Positions 40,745-50,394 of a DNA stretch of 64,000 bases are shown here, in pieces; position 1 is the stretch's first letter, and each line of letters starts with the position of its first letter. Source of the DNA: Mycolicibacterium iranicum (GTDB taxonomy: Bacteria > Actinomycetota > Actinomycetes > Mycobacteriales > Mycobacteriaceae); the NCBI RefSeq assembly GCF_002101705.1, contig NZ_LQPC01000073.1, forward strand, positions 1 to 64,000. The letters are read 5' to 3'. The notes under the pieces are model-generated. The model saw only the letters and a list, made by a program, of their open reading frames with translations, had not been told where the DNA came from and did no database searches. Both the position numbers and the translations under genes were made by a program.

Positions 40745-41983
40745 TCAAGACCCCATCCGGCCGATGTTGATCATCGCGGTCGGGCCCAAGCCGACGCCGC
40801 TGAGCGGGTTGGTGCCGATCAGATCCCCGAGCCGGACGTCGAAGACCGGGGGCAGGTCGCTGCCCGGGCCCCACGGATTGCGCAACGTCACCGTGGCGTC
40901 GCTTCCCGTGCCGGTGATTCCCTCGATCGAGTAGACGTGCATCGGCGCCAGGGAGTCCTTGGTGAAGACGCTGGTCGACAGCATTACGGGCTGATGGCCG
41001 GCCAACGCGTCGGCAATCTGGGTGTCGATGTTCTGGCTCGGGGTCATCCATTCGGTGGCGGGGAAGATCCAGTCGCCGTTGTTGCCGGTGAGCGCTTCCA
41101 GGGCCGGTGGAGTCACCCCGTTCTGGATCTTCGACAGATCGGTGCCCGAGGTCTTCATCTTGGCGTACGCGGATTCCAACACCGCGGGCCACAACGGCGC
41201 ATCGGGCACGTTGTTGTCCACTCCGCTGGCGCCGTGCTGGACGATGTTGGCGTCGATGTCGGCCTGGGTGACGGCGATGTGGCGCCATTCGCGCCCGTCC
41301 CACAACGTCACGTCGAACAGGCCGGTGTGCGGGTCGTAGGAGATGCGGTCCTTGATCCACTGCGGGTTGGCGTTCGCGACCGCGCTCATCGTGGCGACGA
41401 GGTAGCAGTCGCCGATGCCGTCCTGGTTGACGTCAGAGCCCTTGGGTTCGCCGTCATAAAGGTCGTCTTCACCCCACTTCAGGGTCGGCACCGGAGTGTC
41501 GGGCACAGCCTCGCCGGTGCGCAACGCCTCGGCGACGGTCTCGTCAATGCGGGTGAACCACGTCAGCATGGTCTTCAGCGACGACGTGTACGCACCGGCC
41601 AGCGTCGGCGACATGAAACCCATGGTGTCGTGACCGGTCACGGTCCCGTCGTCGGCCACCGTGCCACCCAGCACGCGGGCCTGAGAGGCCATCGCAAGGA
41701 TCTGGCTGCGCAACGGATCGAGGTTGACACCGCCGTACCGCAACGCGGCCGCGAAGTTCGTCAGTTTCGCGTGCATCCCACGTTGGCGTGTGAGTTCGAC
41801 CTCAGCCTTCGCGAGGGCGGCGTCGGCGGCTCCGCCCTGCCAGGCCGCGCGCAGGGCGTCGAGGCCGCTCTGAAACGCCGCGGTCTGGGTGGCCAGCTCA
41901 GCGGCCTTGCCGTCCTGCTGGCCTGCGGAAACCAGCAATTGCGATGGTTGGGTGCCCTCCACGATCGAAAGCGTCGCAACCAT
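40745..41983 (-). CDS. Calpain-family cysteine protease with WXG-type N-terminal region
   Basis: A 412-residue protein. Residues 1-160 are helical with a WQG turn at 48-50 (RAAWQGGAADAAL), like WXG100/ESX-associated substrate modules; no signal peptide. Residues about 165-405 are a calpain (C2) domain: GDCYLVATMSAVA with C193, MHVYSIEG with H349, and LRNPWG with N369 form a complete catalytic triad. Upstream of the Cys, DVNQDG resembles a Ca-binding loop. A GGGAGAGGCG site precedes the ATG. No ESX locus is in the window. A secreted protease effector is the leading hypothesis; YxxxD/E is not seen after WQG. Confidence 0.88.
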   Translation of the reverse strand: MVATLSIVEGTQPSQLLVSAGQQDGKAAELATQTAAFQSGLDALRAAWQGGAADAALAKAEVELTRQRGMHAKLTNFAAALRYGGVNLDPLRSQILAMASQARVLGGTVADDGTVTGHDTMGFMSPTLAGAYTSSLKTMLTWFTRIDETVAEALRTGEAVPDTPVPTLKWGEDDLYDGEPKGSDVNQDGIGDCYLVATMSAVANANPQWIKDRISYDPHTGLFDVTLWDGREWRHIAVTQADIDANIVQHGASGVDNNVPDAPLWPAVLESAYAKMKTSGTDLSKIQNGVTPPALEALTGNNGDWIFPATEWMTPSQNIDTQIADALAGHQPVMLSTSVFTKDSLAPMHVYSIEGITGTGSDATVTLRNPWGPGSDLPPVFDVRLGDLIGTNPLSGVGLGPTAMINIGRMGS

Positions 41984-42119
41984 CGCCTCTCCCGTTCCCC
42001 GCCAACTCGCACCGACGCTAACACCGAGAGTCGGGGGGTCTACGCACGAATTTCACCCGCCCGGGTCGCCCCCGGTGCCGCTCTGCACTGTCGGAGGCAG
42101 TGCCTACGATGGACGCATC

Positions 42120-45100
42120 ATGACCGTCTCGGGGCTCAGCCATGTCCAAACCCCGATCGCGGGCCTCGTTGACCTCGCGCTGCGCGACCCCTCTCTGCAG
42201 GAGATCGCTCGCCGCGCCGCCGACCGGCCTTCCGATCTCAGCCTCGTCGGGCCGGCCAGCGCACGCCTGTTCGTGGCGTCCGCGCTCGCCCAGTCCGGCG
42301 CACTTCTCGTCGTCACAGCCACCGGCCGGGAAGCCGACGACCTGACCGCAGAGCTGCAGGGCGTCTTCGCAGATGCGGTTGCGCTGTTCCCGTCATGGGA
42401 AACGCTGCCGCACGAGCGGCTCTCGCCCGGGGTCGACACGGTCGGCGCGCGGATGATGGTGCTGCGCCGCCTGGCCCACCCGGACGACGCCCGCCTCGGC
42501 GCGCCCCTTCGGATCGTCGTCACGACGGCGCGTTCGCTGCTGCAGCCGATGGCACCCGACCTGGCACAGGTCGAGCCGGTGACTCTCACCGTCGGCGCCG
42601 ACGCGGACTTCGACGACACCGTCGCATGTCTGGTCGAACTGGCGTACACCCGTGTCGACATGGTCGGCAAACGCGGCGAATTCGCCGTCCGCGGAGGCAT
42701 TCTCGACGTGTTTCCGCCGACGGCAGAGCATCCGGTGCGCATCGAGTTCTGGGGTGACGAGGTCTCCGAGATGAGAATGTTCTCGGTCGCCGACCAGCGA
42801 TCCATCCCCGAGATCGACATCGACACCCTGATCGCCGTGCCCTGCAGGGAACTGCTGCTCACCGCCGAGGTCCGGGACCGGGCGGCGGCGCTGTCGGCCG
42901 AGCATCCGGTGGTTGAGAACAGTGTGCCGGGCAGCGTGCCCGACATGCTGGCGCGGTTGTCCGAAGGTATCCCGGTTGAGGGCATGGAAGCGTTGCTTCC
43001 GCTGTTGCGCCCCAGCGACTATGCGACGTTGCCGGACCATCTCCCCGACGGCACTCCGTTGCTGGTGTGCGACCCCGAAAAGGTGCGTACCCGCGCCGCC
43101 GACCTCATCAAGACGGGCCGCGAGTTCCTGGAGGCGTCGTGGTCGACAGCGGCGGTCGGCGGCGACGTGCCGATCGACATTGAGGCACTGGGCGCCTCGG
43201 GCTACGTCAGCTATGGCGATGCCCGTGACGCGGCCCGGGCCGGCGGCCACCCGTGGTGGACGCTGAGTCAGCTCGACAGCGGGTCCGGTGAGTCGACGGC
43301 CCTCGACATCCGGCCCGCGCCGTCGGCGCGTGGCCAGCAGCACAATCTCGACGAGATCTTCGCGATGCTGCGCGCCCACGTCAGCACCGGCGGGTTCGGC
43401 GCCGTCGTCACCCCAGGCACCGGTACCGCGATGCGCGTCGTCGAGCAACTTTCCGAATCCGACACGCCTGCAGCCATTCTCGAACCCGGAGCGTCGCCCA
43501 AGGAGGGCGTGGTCGGCGTTCTGAAGGGGCCGCTGCACGACGGCGTCGTCATTCCGGGTGCGAACCTGGTGGTGATCACCGAGACCGATCTGACCGGAAA
43601 CCGTGCGGCCGCCACCGAAGGCAAGAAGCTAGCAGCCAAACGCCGCAACGTCGTCGACCCACTCGCGCTGACCGCCGGCGACATGGTCGTCCACGATCAG
43701 CACGGCATCGGCCGATTCGTGGAGATGACCGAACGCGTCGTCGGTGGCGCGCGCCGCGAGTATCTGGTGCTGGAGTATGCATCAGCCAAGCGAGGCGGCG
43801 GTTCGGACCGCCTGTACGTGCCGATGGATTCGCTCGACCAGCTGTCGCGCTACGTCGGCGGCGAGTCTCCGACATTGAGCAGGCTGGGCGGCAGCGACTG
43901 GGCGAACACGAAAACCAAAGCGCGCCGGGCGGTTCGGGAGATCGCGGCCGAGCTCGTCACCCTCTACGCCAAACGTCAGGCCTCACCCGGTCACGCGTTC
44001 GGTCCCGACACCCCGTGGCAGACGGAGATGGAGGACGCGTTCGGGTTCACCGAGACCGTCGACCAGTTGACCGCGATCACCGAGGTCAAGTCCGATATGG
44101 AGAAGCCCGTGCCGATGGACCGCGTCATCTGCGGCGACGTCGGCTACGGCAAAACCGAGATCGCCGTCCGTGCCGCGTTCAAGGCCGTGCAGGACGGTAA
44201 GCAGGTCGCGGTGCTGGTGCCCACGACGCTGCTGGCCGACCAGCACCTGCAGACGTTCACCAACCGCATGACCGGCTTCCCCGTGACGGTGAAAGGCTTG
44301 TCGCGCTTCACCGATCCCGCCGAATCGCGCGCCACGATGGAGGGGATGAAGGACGGTTCCGTCGACATCGTCATCGGCACCCACCGGCTCCTGCAGACCG
44401 GGGTGACGTGGAAGGACCTGGGGCTGGTCATCGTCGATGAGGAGCAGCGCTTCGGCGTCGAACACAAGGAGCACATCAAGTCGATGCGCACCCACGTCGA
44501 CGTGTTGACGATGAGCGCCACCCCGATTCCGCGCACGCTCGAGATGAGCCTGGCCGGCATCCGCGAGATGTCGACGATCCTCACCCCACCCGAAGAGCGG
44601 TATCCGGTCCTGACATACGTCGGACCGCACGACGACAAACAGGTCGCCGCGGCACTGCGCCGCGAGATGCTCCGCGACGGACAGGCGTTCTACATCCACA
44701 ACCGGGTCCGCTCGATCGACCAGGCCGCGGCCAAGGTCCGGCAGCTGGTGCCGGAGGCGCGGGTCGTCGTCGCGCACGGGCAGATGCCCGAGGAACAGCT
44801 GGAGAAGACGGTCGAGGGCTTCTGGAACCGGGAGTTCGACATCCTGGTCTGCACGACGATCGTCGAGACGGGCCTGGACATTTCGAACGCCAACACGCTG
44901 ATCGTGGAACGCGCCGACACGTTCGGGCTGTCCCAGCTGCACCAGTTGCGGGGCCGCGTCGGCCGTTCCCGCGAGCGCGGCTATGCGTACTTCCTGTACC
45001 CGCCCGAGGTTCCGCTGACCGAGACGGCCTACGACCGGCTGGCGACCATCGCGCAGAACAACGAGTTGGGCGCGGGCATGGCTGTCGCGATGAAGGATCT

Positions 45101-45719
45101 TGAAATCCGCGGCGCCGGAAATGTGTTGGGAGCCGAGCAGTCCGGCCACGTCGCCGGTGTCGGCTTCGACCTCTACGTGCGCCTGGTCGGCGAGGCCGTG
45201 GAAGCATATCGAGCCGCGGCCGACGGGAAAACCGTTGCCACGCCGGAAGAGCCGAAGGATGTGCGGATCGACCTTCCGGTCGACGCACACCTGCCGCCGG
45301 ACTACATCGGCAGCGACCGGCTGCGGCTGGAGGCCTACCGCAGGCTCGCCGCCGCGCCGGACGACACCGCGGTCGACGCGGTGATCGAGGAGCTCGTCGA
45401 CCGGTACGGTCCGCTGCCCGAGCCGGCGGAGTTGCTCGTGGCCGTCGCCCGGTTGCGGCTGCTCGCGCGCGCCCACGGTCTCACCGAGATCGGCGCGGTG
45501 ACATCGGCGGCGTCGACGCTGCGGATCTCGCCGCTGACGCTGCCCGATTCTGCGCAGCTGCGGCTCAAGCGGCTCTACTCCGGCGCGAACTACCGGGCGA
45601 CGACGTCGACCGTGCAGGTGCCGATCCCGCGCGCAGGCAGCGGTGTCGGCGCGCCGCGGATCCGCGATCTGGAGCTGATCGAGTTCGTCTCGGGTCTCAT
45701 CAAAGTGCTTCACGATTAG
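42120..45719 (+). CDS. mfd: Transcription-repair coupling factor
   Basis: A 1199-residue ATP-dependent translocase that removes stalled RNA polymerase and recruits UvrA. N-terminal UvrB-like module (from about 5), RNAP-interaction domain (DMVVHDQHGIGRFVEM), helicase motifs GDVGYGKTEIA (Walker A) and VDEEQRFG (DEEQ), then the TRCF domain. It lacks the extra C-terminal tail of M. tuberculosis Mfd. ATG 42120 was chosen as the first conserved Met; TACGAT lies 9 nt upstream. It corresponds to Rv1020. Confidence 0.97.
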   Translation: MTVSGLSHVQTPIAGLVDLALRDPSLQEIARRAADRPSDLSLVGPASARLFVASALAQSGALLVVTATGREADDLTAELQGVFADAVALFPSWETLPHERLSPGVDTVGARMMVLRRLAHPDDARLGAPLRIVVTTARSLLQPMAPDLAQVEPVTLTVGADADFDDTVACLVELAYTRVDMVGKRGEFAVRGGILDVFPPTAEHPVRIEFWGDEVSEMRMFSVADQRSIPEIDIDTLIAVPCRELLLTAEVRDRAAALSAEHPVVENSVPGSVPDMLARLSEGIPVEGMEALLPLLRPSDYATLPDHLPDGTPLLVCDPEKVRTRAADLIKTGREFLEASWSTAAVGGDVPIDIEALGASGYVSYGDARDAARAGGHPWWTLSQLDSGSGESTALDIRPAPSARGQQHNLDEIFAMLRAHVSTGGFGAVVTPGTGTAMRVVEQLSESDTPAAILEPGASPKEGVVGVLKGPLHDGVVIPGANLVVITETDLTGNRAAATEGKKLAAKRRNVVDPLALTAGDMVVHDQHGIGRFVEMTERVVGGARREYLVLEYASAKRGGGSDRLYVPMDSLDQLSRYVGGESPTLSRLGGSDWANTKTKARRAVREIAAELVTLYAKRQASPGHAFGPDTPWQTEMEDAFGFTETVDQLTAITEVKSDMEKPVPMDRVICGDVGYGKTEIAVRAAFKAVQDGKQVAVLVPTTLLADQHLQTFTNRMTGFPVTVKGLSRFTDPAESRATMEGMKDGSVDIVIGTHRLLQTGVTWKDLGLVIVDEEQRFGVEHKEHIKSMRTHVDVLTMSATPIPRTLEMSLAGIREMSTILTPPEERYPVLTYVGPHDDKQVAAALRREMLRDGQAFYIHNRVRSIDQAAAKVRQLVPEARVVVAHGQMPEEQLEKTVEGFWNREFDILVCTTIVETGLDISNANTLIVERADTFGLSQLHQLRGRVGRSRERGYAYFLYPPEVPLTETAYDRLATIAQNNELGAGMAVAMKDLEIRGAGNVLGAEQSGHVAGVGFDLYVRLVGEAVEAYRAAADGKTVATPEEPKDVRIDLPVDAHLPPDYIGSDRLRLEAYRRLAAAPDDTAVDAVIEELVDRYGPLPEPAELLVAVARLRLLARAHGLTEIGAVTSAASTLRISPLTLPDSAQLRLKRLYSGANYRATTSTVQVPIPRAGSGVGAPRIRDLELIEFVSGLIKVLHD

Positions 45720-45777
45720 GACTCAACGGCGGGCAACAGATGGCTTGCCGCAGGGCAAAGCTGATATAACCGGTGCG

Positions 45778-46866
45778 ATGACCGTCGTCCTCGTCGATCC
45801 ACGCCGCCCGTCGCTGGTCCCTGTCGAGGCGATCGAATTGCTGGCCGGTGACGTGCAGTACACCGAGGAGATGCCGATCAAGGTCCCTTGGTCGCTACCG
45901 TCGGCGCGGCCCGCCTATACGGGTGAGGCGGCAGAGGTGCTGCTGTCGTCTGATCCTGATCATCCCGACGTCGTGGCCCGCGTCACTGCGGGCGAGCGGG
46001 TGATCTCGGCGCCGTCCGCGCAGCGCGGTGAACGTCTGGTCGATGCGGTGTCGATGATGGACAAGCTGCGCACCGCGGGGCCGTGGGAGAGCCAGCAGAC
46101 GCATGACTCGCTGCGTCGCTATCTCTTGGAAGAGACCTACGAGCTGTTCGATGCTGTCCACGGCGGTGACCTCACCGAGTTGCGCGACGAACTCGGCGAC
46201 GTCCTGCTGCAGGTGCTGTTCCACGCGCGTATCGCTGAAGAGGCCCCCGAGAAGTCGTTCGACATCGACGACGTCGCCGACGCGCTGGTGCGCAAGCTCG
46301 GCAACCGCGTGCCGGCAGTGCTTGCCGGAGAATCGATTTCGCTTGAGGATCAGCTGGCGCAGTGGGAGCACCGCAAAGCGCTGGAACGGTCGACGCGCGA
46401 ATCCTGCATGGACGACATCCCCACCGCGCAGCCGGCGTTGGCGTTGGCGCAGAAGGTGCTCGCCAGAGCCGACACCGCGGGATTGCCCGACGATCTGATC
46501 CCGGCGTCGATCACGTCGGTGACGGTCTCCGCCGACGTCGACGCCGAGAATGCCTTGCGCTCAGCCGTTCTGGAATTCATGGACGACGTCCGCGTTGCCG
46601 AGAAGGCCGCTGTCACGGCCGGGCGCAGTGCGGATGTTGCCGAGGAACTCGACGACGCTCCGCGTGGGGTGATCTCGGCCGACCAGTGGCGAGCGCACTG
46701 GCCGGTCACGGTCGGGGTCGTGGACGACGCCGATGCTGACCAGGTCGAGGCTGAGGAGCCCGACGAGGCTGAGGATCCTGGAGACGCCGACGAGCCTGAA
46801 GGCGCCGACGAGCCTGAAGACGCCGAGGACCGGGACAACCGGGACGACCCACAGTCCGACGTTTAG
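45778..46866 (+). CDS. mazG: Nucleoside triphosphate pyrophosphohydrolase MazG
   Basis: A 362-residue MazG that hydrolyses NTPs/dNTPs, including oxidised ones. Catalytic EETYELFDAV and ELGDVLLQVLFHARI carry the metal-binding acids. The N-terminal 90 residues and a low-complexity acidic C-terminus (about 325-362, Glu/Asp/Ala/Pro) flank the domain. TATAAC lies 7 nt before ATG 45778. It follows mfd, as Rv1021 follows Rv1020. Confidence 0.94.
   Translation: MTVVLVDPRRPSLVPVEAIELLAGDVQYTEEMPIKVPWSLPSARPAYTGEAAEVLLSSDPDHPDVVARVTAGERVISAPSAQRGERLVDAVSMMDKLRTAGPWESQQTHDSLRRYLLEETYELFDAVHGGDLTELRDELGDVLLQVLFHARIAEEAPEKSFDIDDVADALVRKLGNRVPAVLAGESISLEDQLAQWEHRKALERSTRESCMDDIPTAQPALALAQKVLARADTAGLPDDLIPASITSVTVSADVDAENALRSAVLEFMDDVRVAEKAAVTAGRSADVAEELDDAPRGVISADQWRAHWPVTVGVVDDADADQVEAEEPDEAEDPGDADEPEGADEPEDAEDRDNRDDPQSDV
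46783..46818 (+). repeat. Two tandem 18-bp repeats in mazG
   Basis: Two copies of an 18-bp unit, each encoding (D/G)ADEPE, at 46783-46800 and 46801-46818 in the acidic tail, with one mismatch, followed by a partial third. Length variation between strains is likely and would not disturb the catalytic part. Confidence 0.8.
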
Positions 46867-46949
46867 CAGCTCCGTTCTCGCACTTTCGCTGCACGACGTT
46901 CAAGCGTCGCGTCCAGATCCCCGCGCCGCGCCGGACGCGCGTCGTCACC

Positions 46950-48266
46950 TCAGTCGAAGAGCGTCGAGCCCCAGAACGTCGACGTATCACCCTCGGGAAT
47001 GCCGGGGGGACAAGCGAACACCGCCGAGCTTGTCGGTGTCACGTACTCGTTCATAGCGTCGTCGCGGGAGATCGCGTTCTGCATCGGCACGAACTGCGTC
47101 ACCGGGTTGCGAACGAATGCGATGAAGAACAACCCCGCGTCGAGGTGTCCGAAGCCGTCCGAGCCGTCGGTGAAGTTGTATCCGCGGCGCAGGATTTCGA
47201 TGCCACCAAGGTTCTCGGGCGAGGCCAGCCGGACGTGGGCGAGCGTGTCGATCAGCGGCTCGTCCTTGTCGTTCTTCAGGTCGAAGTTCAATTCGTCGAA
47301 CTCGTCGGACAGGCCCATCGGGGCGCCGGTGCCCTTCTGCCTGCCGATGACGCGTTCCTGCTCGAGCAGCGTGGTGCGGTCCCACTGTTCGATGCGCATC
47401 CGGATCCGGCGCGCCACCAGATAGCTTCCGCCCGTCAGCCAGGACGGGCCGTCGCCATCGGCGACCCACACGAAATTGTTCAGCTTCTCCGTCTCGTCCG
47501 AGCGCAGGTTGGCTGTTCCGTCCTTGAATCCGAACAGGTTTCGCGGTGTGGACTGGTTGCGTGTGGTCGACGACGTGCGGCCGAACCCCAGCTGCGAGTA
47601 GCGCACCGCGACGGTGCCGAAGCCGATCCGCGCCAGATTGCGGATGGCGTGCACCGCGACTTGCGGGTCGTTGGCGCATGCCTGCACGACGATGTCGCCG
47701 CCGCTGCGGGCCGGATCGATCTTCTCGTTCGGGAATTTGGGGAGGTCGACGAGTTCGGCGGGCTTCTTGTCGGCGATGCCGAACCGGTCCACACCGTCTT
47801 TGAGGAAGAACGACGGCCCGAACCCGATGGTCAAGGTCAGCTGCGACGGCGGCAGGCCGAGTGCCTCGCCCGTATCCGACGGCGGGGAGTACGGATTCTG
47901 ACCGGTGGAGCCGTTGGGGAACGCCTCCTTGCCCTGCGTCATCCGCTCGGTCATCTCGGTCCAGTCGGCGAGCATCTTGATGACGTCGTCGCGGCTGTTC
48001 GTCGTCACGTCGAACGTGGCGAAGTGCATGCGGTCTTGGGCCTCGGTGATGATGCCCGCCTGATGCTCGCCGCGGAAGGGGACAGCGGTGTCGAGGTGGT
48101 TGGGCGTCGAGGCGGCCGACGAGCGGCCGGCCAGCGCTCCCGCGCCGGCCGCGCCGACGACCGCCGCGGTGACACCTGCGGCACCGAAGAGCTTGCGCCG
48201 GCTGAGCCCGGACCGCTGGGGTTCGGGCTCAGCCGCCGGATTCACGTCATTGGGGTGCGATGACAC
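46950..48266 (-). CDS. efeB: Deferrochelatase/peroxidase EfeB
   Basis: A 438-residue Dyp-type heme peroxidase. Twin-arginine signal at the N-terminus (SRRKLFG, 23-29) and the family GxxDG motif in LFGFKDGTANLR. EfeB works with EfeU and EfeO in acid-favoured ferrous uptake, and releases iron from heme. The start overlaps the efeO end by 20 bases. Last gene of the efeUOB operon. Convergent with mazG; the 83-base gap has only a weak hairpin. Confidence 0.95.
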   Translation of the reverse strand: MSSHPNDVNPAAEPEPQRSGLSRRKLFGAAGVTAAVVGAAGAGALAGRSSAASTPNHLDTAVPFRGEHQAGIITEAQDRMHFATFDVTTNSRDDVIKMLADWTEMTERMTQGKEAFPNGSTGQNPYSPPSDTGEALGLPPSQLTLTIGFGPSFFLKDGVDRFGIADKKPAELVDLPKFPNEKIDPARSGGDIVVQACANDPQVAVHAIRNLARIGFGTVAVRYSQLGFGRTSSTTRNQSTPRNLFGFKDGTANLRSDETEKLNNFVWVADGDGPSWLTGGSYLVARRIRMRIEQWDRTTLLEQERVIGRQKGTGAPMGLSDEFDELNFDLKNDKDEPLIDTLAHVRLASPENLGGIEILRRGYNFTDGSDGFGHLDAGLFFIAFVRNPVTQFVPMQNAISRDDAMNEYVTPTSSAVFACPPGIPEGDTSTFWGSTLFD

Positions 48267-49410
48267 CTTGCACCTGGCTTACCTCCTTGCTCAGCGCATC
48301 GATCGCGCGCGAGAGCTCCTGTCGTTCAGGCTCGGTCACCGTGTCGTACAGCACGAAACCATCGCCTTCGCGGTACTTCTCCAAGAGGGCTTCGACTTCC
48401 TCGAAGCGCTGATCGACGCGCTTGCCGAGGTCGGGGTTGCGCTCGTCGAGGATCGGCCGGACCGACGCCACGGCCGTCTGCGAGCCCTGCAGGTTGGCGT
48501 TGAAATCCCACAGGTCGGTGTGGCTGAAGATGTCCTCTTCGCCGGTGATCTTGCTGGTGGCGATCTCGTCGAGCAGGCCCTGGGCGCCGCCGGCGATCTG
48601 GGTCGAGTCGACCGTGAAGTCTGGGGCGCTCACGCCGGCCTGCAATTCCTTGACGTCGGCCACCAGTTGGTCGGCGATCGCGTTGGTGTCGGGCTGCAGG
48701 CCGCTGACCCACAGGTCCTTCTCCAGGCGGTGGAAGCCGGTCCACTTCTGGCCGGGTTCGAGGTCGGCCTCGCGCAGGTCGATGCGCGGGTCGAGGTCGT
48801 TGGGAAACGACTCGGCGACGGGCTCGATGCGTTCGTAGTACACGCGCGAGGTGGGGTACTGGGCCTTGGCCGCCTCGATGTCGCCGGACTTGATCGCCGC
48901 GGCGAACGCCTCTACCGCCGGGACGAGGGCCTCGACCTGGCTGTTGACGTAGCGCTTGTAGTTGTCGGCGGCTTCCTTGAACTTGCCTTCGGTGTCGACC
49001 TGCACCTCGTCGCCGGTGACGGTGAAGTCGCCGCGCAGGCCGTCGCCGATCATGCCGGGCTTGCAGGCTGTCTGGTAGGTACCGGGCTGGCTGAGCTGCA
49101 CGATCAGCTTGCGCTGGAGGCCGGGGGAGATGTTCTCCACCTCGCCCATCACCCGCTCGCCCTCGCCGTAGACGTAGAACTCGGTGACCTTGTTGCCGTT
49201 GTTGGTGATCACGAAGGTGTTGGCCCCGGTCTTGCCCTCGGTGCCGGAGAGCTCGCACGAGGTGTCGGACGCCTCGACCGTGATCTCCGACGGCGCGGCG
49301 GTGCCGCCGTCCTCGGACGCAGCGGGTGCCTCTTCCTTGGCTTGGCAGCTGGTCAGCGCAAGTGCCGCCAGGGCCGCCGCGATCACTGCTGCGGAGGATT
49401 GAACCTTCAC
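48247..49410 (-). CDS. efeO: Iron uptake protein EfeO
   Basis: A 387-residue envelope lipoprotein: lipobox LTSC (C22), a cupredoxin domain (about 40-140), and an M75 imelysin-like domain (about 150-387) with the metal-binding HxxE in WTGFHRLEKDLW. It binds iron for the EfeU permease. GTG start; overlaps efeU by 4 bases and efeB by 20 bases. Confidence 0.95.
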   Translation of the reverse strand: MKVQSSAAVIAAALAALALTSCQAKEEAPAASEDGGTAAPSEITVEASDTSCELSGTEGKTGANTFVITNNGNKVTEFYVYGEGERVMGEVENISPGLQRKLIVQLSQPGTYQTACKPGMIGDGLRGDFTVTGDEVQVDTEGKFKEAADNYKRYVNSQVEALVPAVEAFAAAIKSGDIEAAKAQYPTSRVYYERIEPVAESFPNDLDPRIDLREADLEPGQKWTGFHRLEKDLWVSGLQPDTNAIADQLVADVKELQAGVSAPDFTVDSTQIAGGAQGLLDEIATSKITGEEDIFSHTDLWDFNANLQGSQTAVASVRPILDERNPDLGKRVDQRFEEVEALLEKYREGDGFVLYDTVTEPERQELSRAIDALSKEVSQVQGVIAPQ

Positions 49411-50327
49411 GTGGTGGACCTTTCAGGTGATGGATTGGTTGTGGGCGTCTCTGGGTTTCGGCGGCGTGCCGCCGGAGTGGTCGGGCGCAGGAAAAGCGCC
49501 AGGATGACGACGAGGTAGGTCAGATAGCCGACCAGCTGCAGCACCGTGGGGGTCGGTGTGACGTTGAAGATGCCCTGGATGACCTCTCCGTACCAGGCCG
49601 ACCAGTTGAACGACGTGCTGATGTCGAATGCTTTGCTGCCCAGGCCTGGCAGCCAGCCGACGGTCTGCAGGGCGCCGATGCCATAGGAGAGGATGCCGGC
49701 GGCGACGACGATCAGGAAGACGCCGGTGTAGGAGAAGAACTTGGCGAGGTCGATGCTCAGCGCGCCGCGGTACATCCCATAGGCGATGGCCCCGGCGATC
49801 AGCACCCCGACGATGAGGCCGACCAGTGGCCACGCCGTCTGCGCCTCGGCATACCCGACCATGAACAGGGCGGTTTCGACCCCTTCGCGGCCGACGGCGA
49901 GGAACGCCAGCGCGGTGATGGCCAGCGGGCCGGTCTCCAGTGCGCGCGACATCTCGCTGCGCAGCTGACCCGACATCGATGCGGACGCCTTCTTCATCCA
50001 CAGCACCATCGTCGTGACGATGGCGACGGCGATCAGGGACGCCACGCCGGCGATGGCCTCCGCGCCGAGGCCGGTGATGGTGTGGGTACCGAACTGGATG
50101 GCTAGGAACACGATCAGGGTCATCGCGATGGCCGCACCGACGCCCAGCCACACCCACTTCAGCGCGTCGCGGCGATCGGATTTCACGAGGAACGCGACCA
50201 GGATCGAGACGACGATCGCGGCTTCCAGGCCTTCACGCAAACCTATGAGTCCGCTGCCAAAAAGCTGTGAGGTGATGTTCGGAGCCGCGTAGTAGGAGGT
50301 GACCGCCAGATCGATCTCAGCAACCAT
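49407..50327 (-). CDS. efeU: Ferrous iron permease EfeU (FTR1 family)
   Basis: A 306-residue polytopic membrane protein of the OFeT/FTR1 family. The two iron-coordinating motifs REGLEAAI (REXXE) and REGVETAL are both present in separate membrane segments. About seven hydrophobic segments. First gene of efeUOB; GAGGAAAC precedes the ATG. An IdeR-like box lies 49 bases upstream. No efe locus stands between mazG and lpqU in M. tuberculosis, so this is an insertion there. Confidence 0.95.
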   Translation of the reverse strand: MVAEIDLAVTSYYAAPNITSQLFGSGLIGLREGLEAAIVVSILVAFLVKSDRRDALKWVWLGVGAAIAMTLIVFLAIQFGTHTITGLGAEAIAGVASLIAVAIVTTMVLWMKKASASMSGQLRSEMSRALETGPLAITALAFLAVGREGVETALFMVGYAEAQTAWPLVGLIVGVLIAGAIAYGMYRGALSIDLAKFFSYTGVFLIVVAAGILSYGIGALQTVGWLPGLGSKAFDISTSFNWSAWYGEVIQGIFNVTPTPTVLQLVGYLTYLVVILALFLRPTTPAARRRNPETPTTNPSPERSTT

Positions 50328-50360
50328 GAAGTTTCCTCGCTACGCCGCGCGCGTGTTTGC

Positions 50361-50374
50361 TTTGGCTTGCCAAA
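50361..50374. promoter_or_regulatory. Palindrome beside the IdeR-like box
   Basis: TTTGGCTTGCCAAA is a 6-2-6 inverted repeat directly adjacent to the IdeR-like box. It could be a second operator for the efe operon. No known consensus is matched. Confidence 0.45.
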
Positions 50375-50375
50375 C

Positions 50376-50394
50376 GAAGGTGTGGCTCACCTAT
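50376..50394. promoter_or_regulatory. IdeR-like iron box upstream of efeUOB
   Basis: The 19-mer around AAGGTGTGGCTCACCTAT keeps the AGGT, GGCT and ACCTA blocks of the IdeR consensus TTAGGTTAGGCTAACCTAA, about 13 of 19 identities by eye. It is 49 bases before the efeU ATG, where it would block transcription under iron sufficiency. Confidence 0.6.

Noticed and set aside
43983..45713. A 576-codon open frame on the minus strand
   Set aside because: It is fully antisense to mfd, which shows helicase motifs throughout; the composition is that of a shadow frame.
48088..49518. A 476-codon open frame on the plus strand with long hydrophobic runs
   Set aside because: It is antisense to efeO and part of efeB; Leu/Val/Gly runs come from complementing Lys/Asp/Gln codons.
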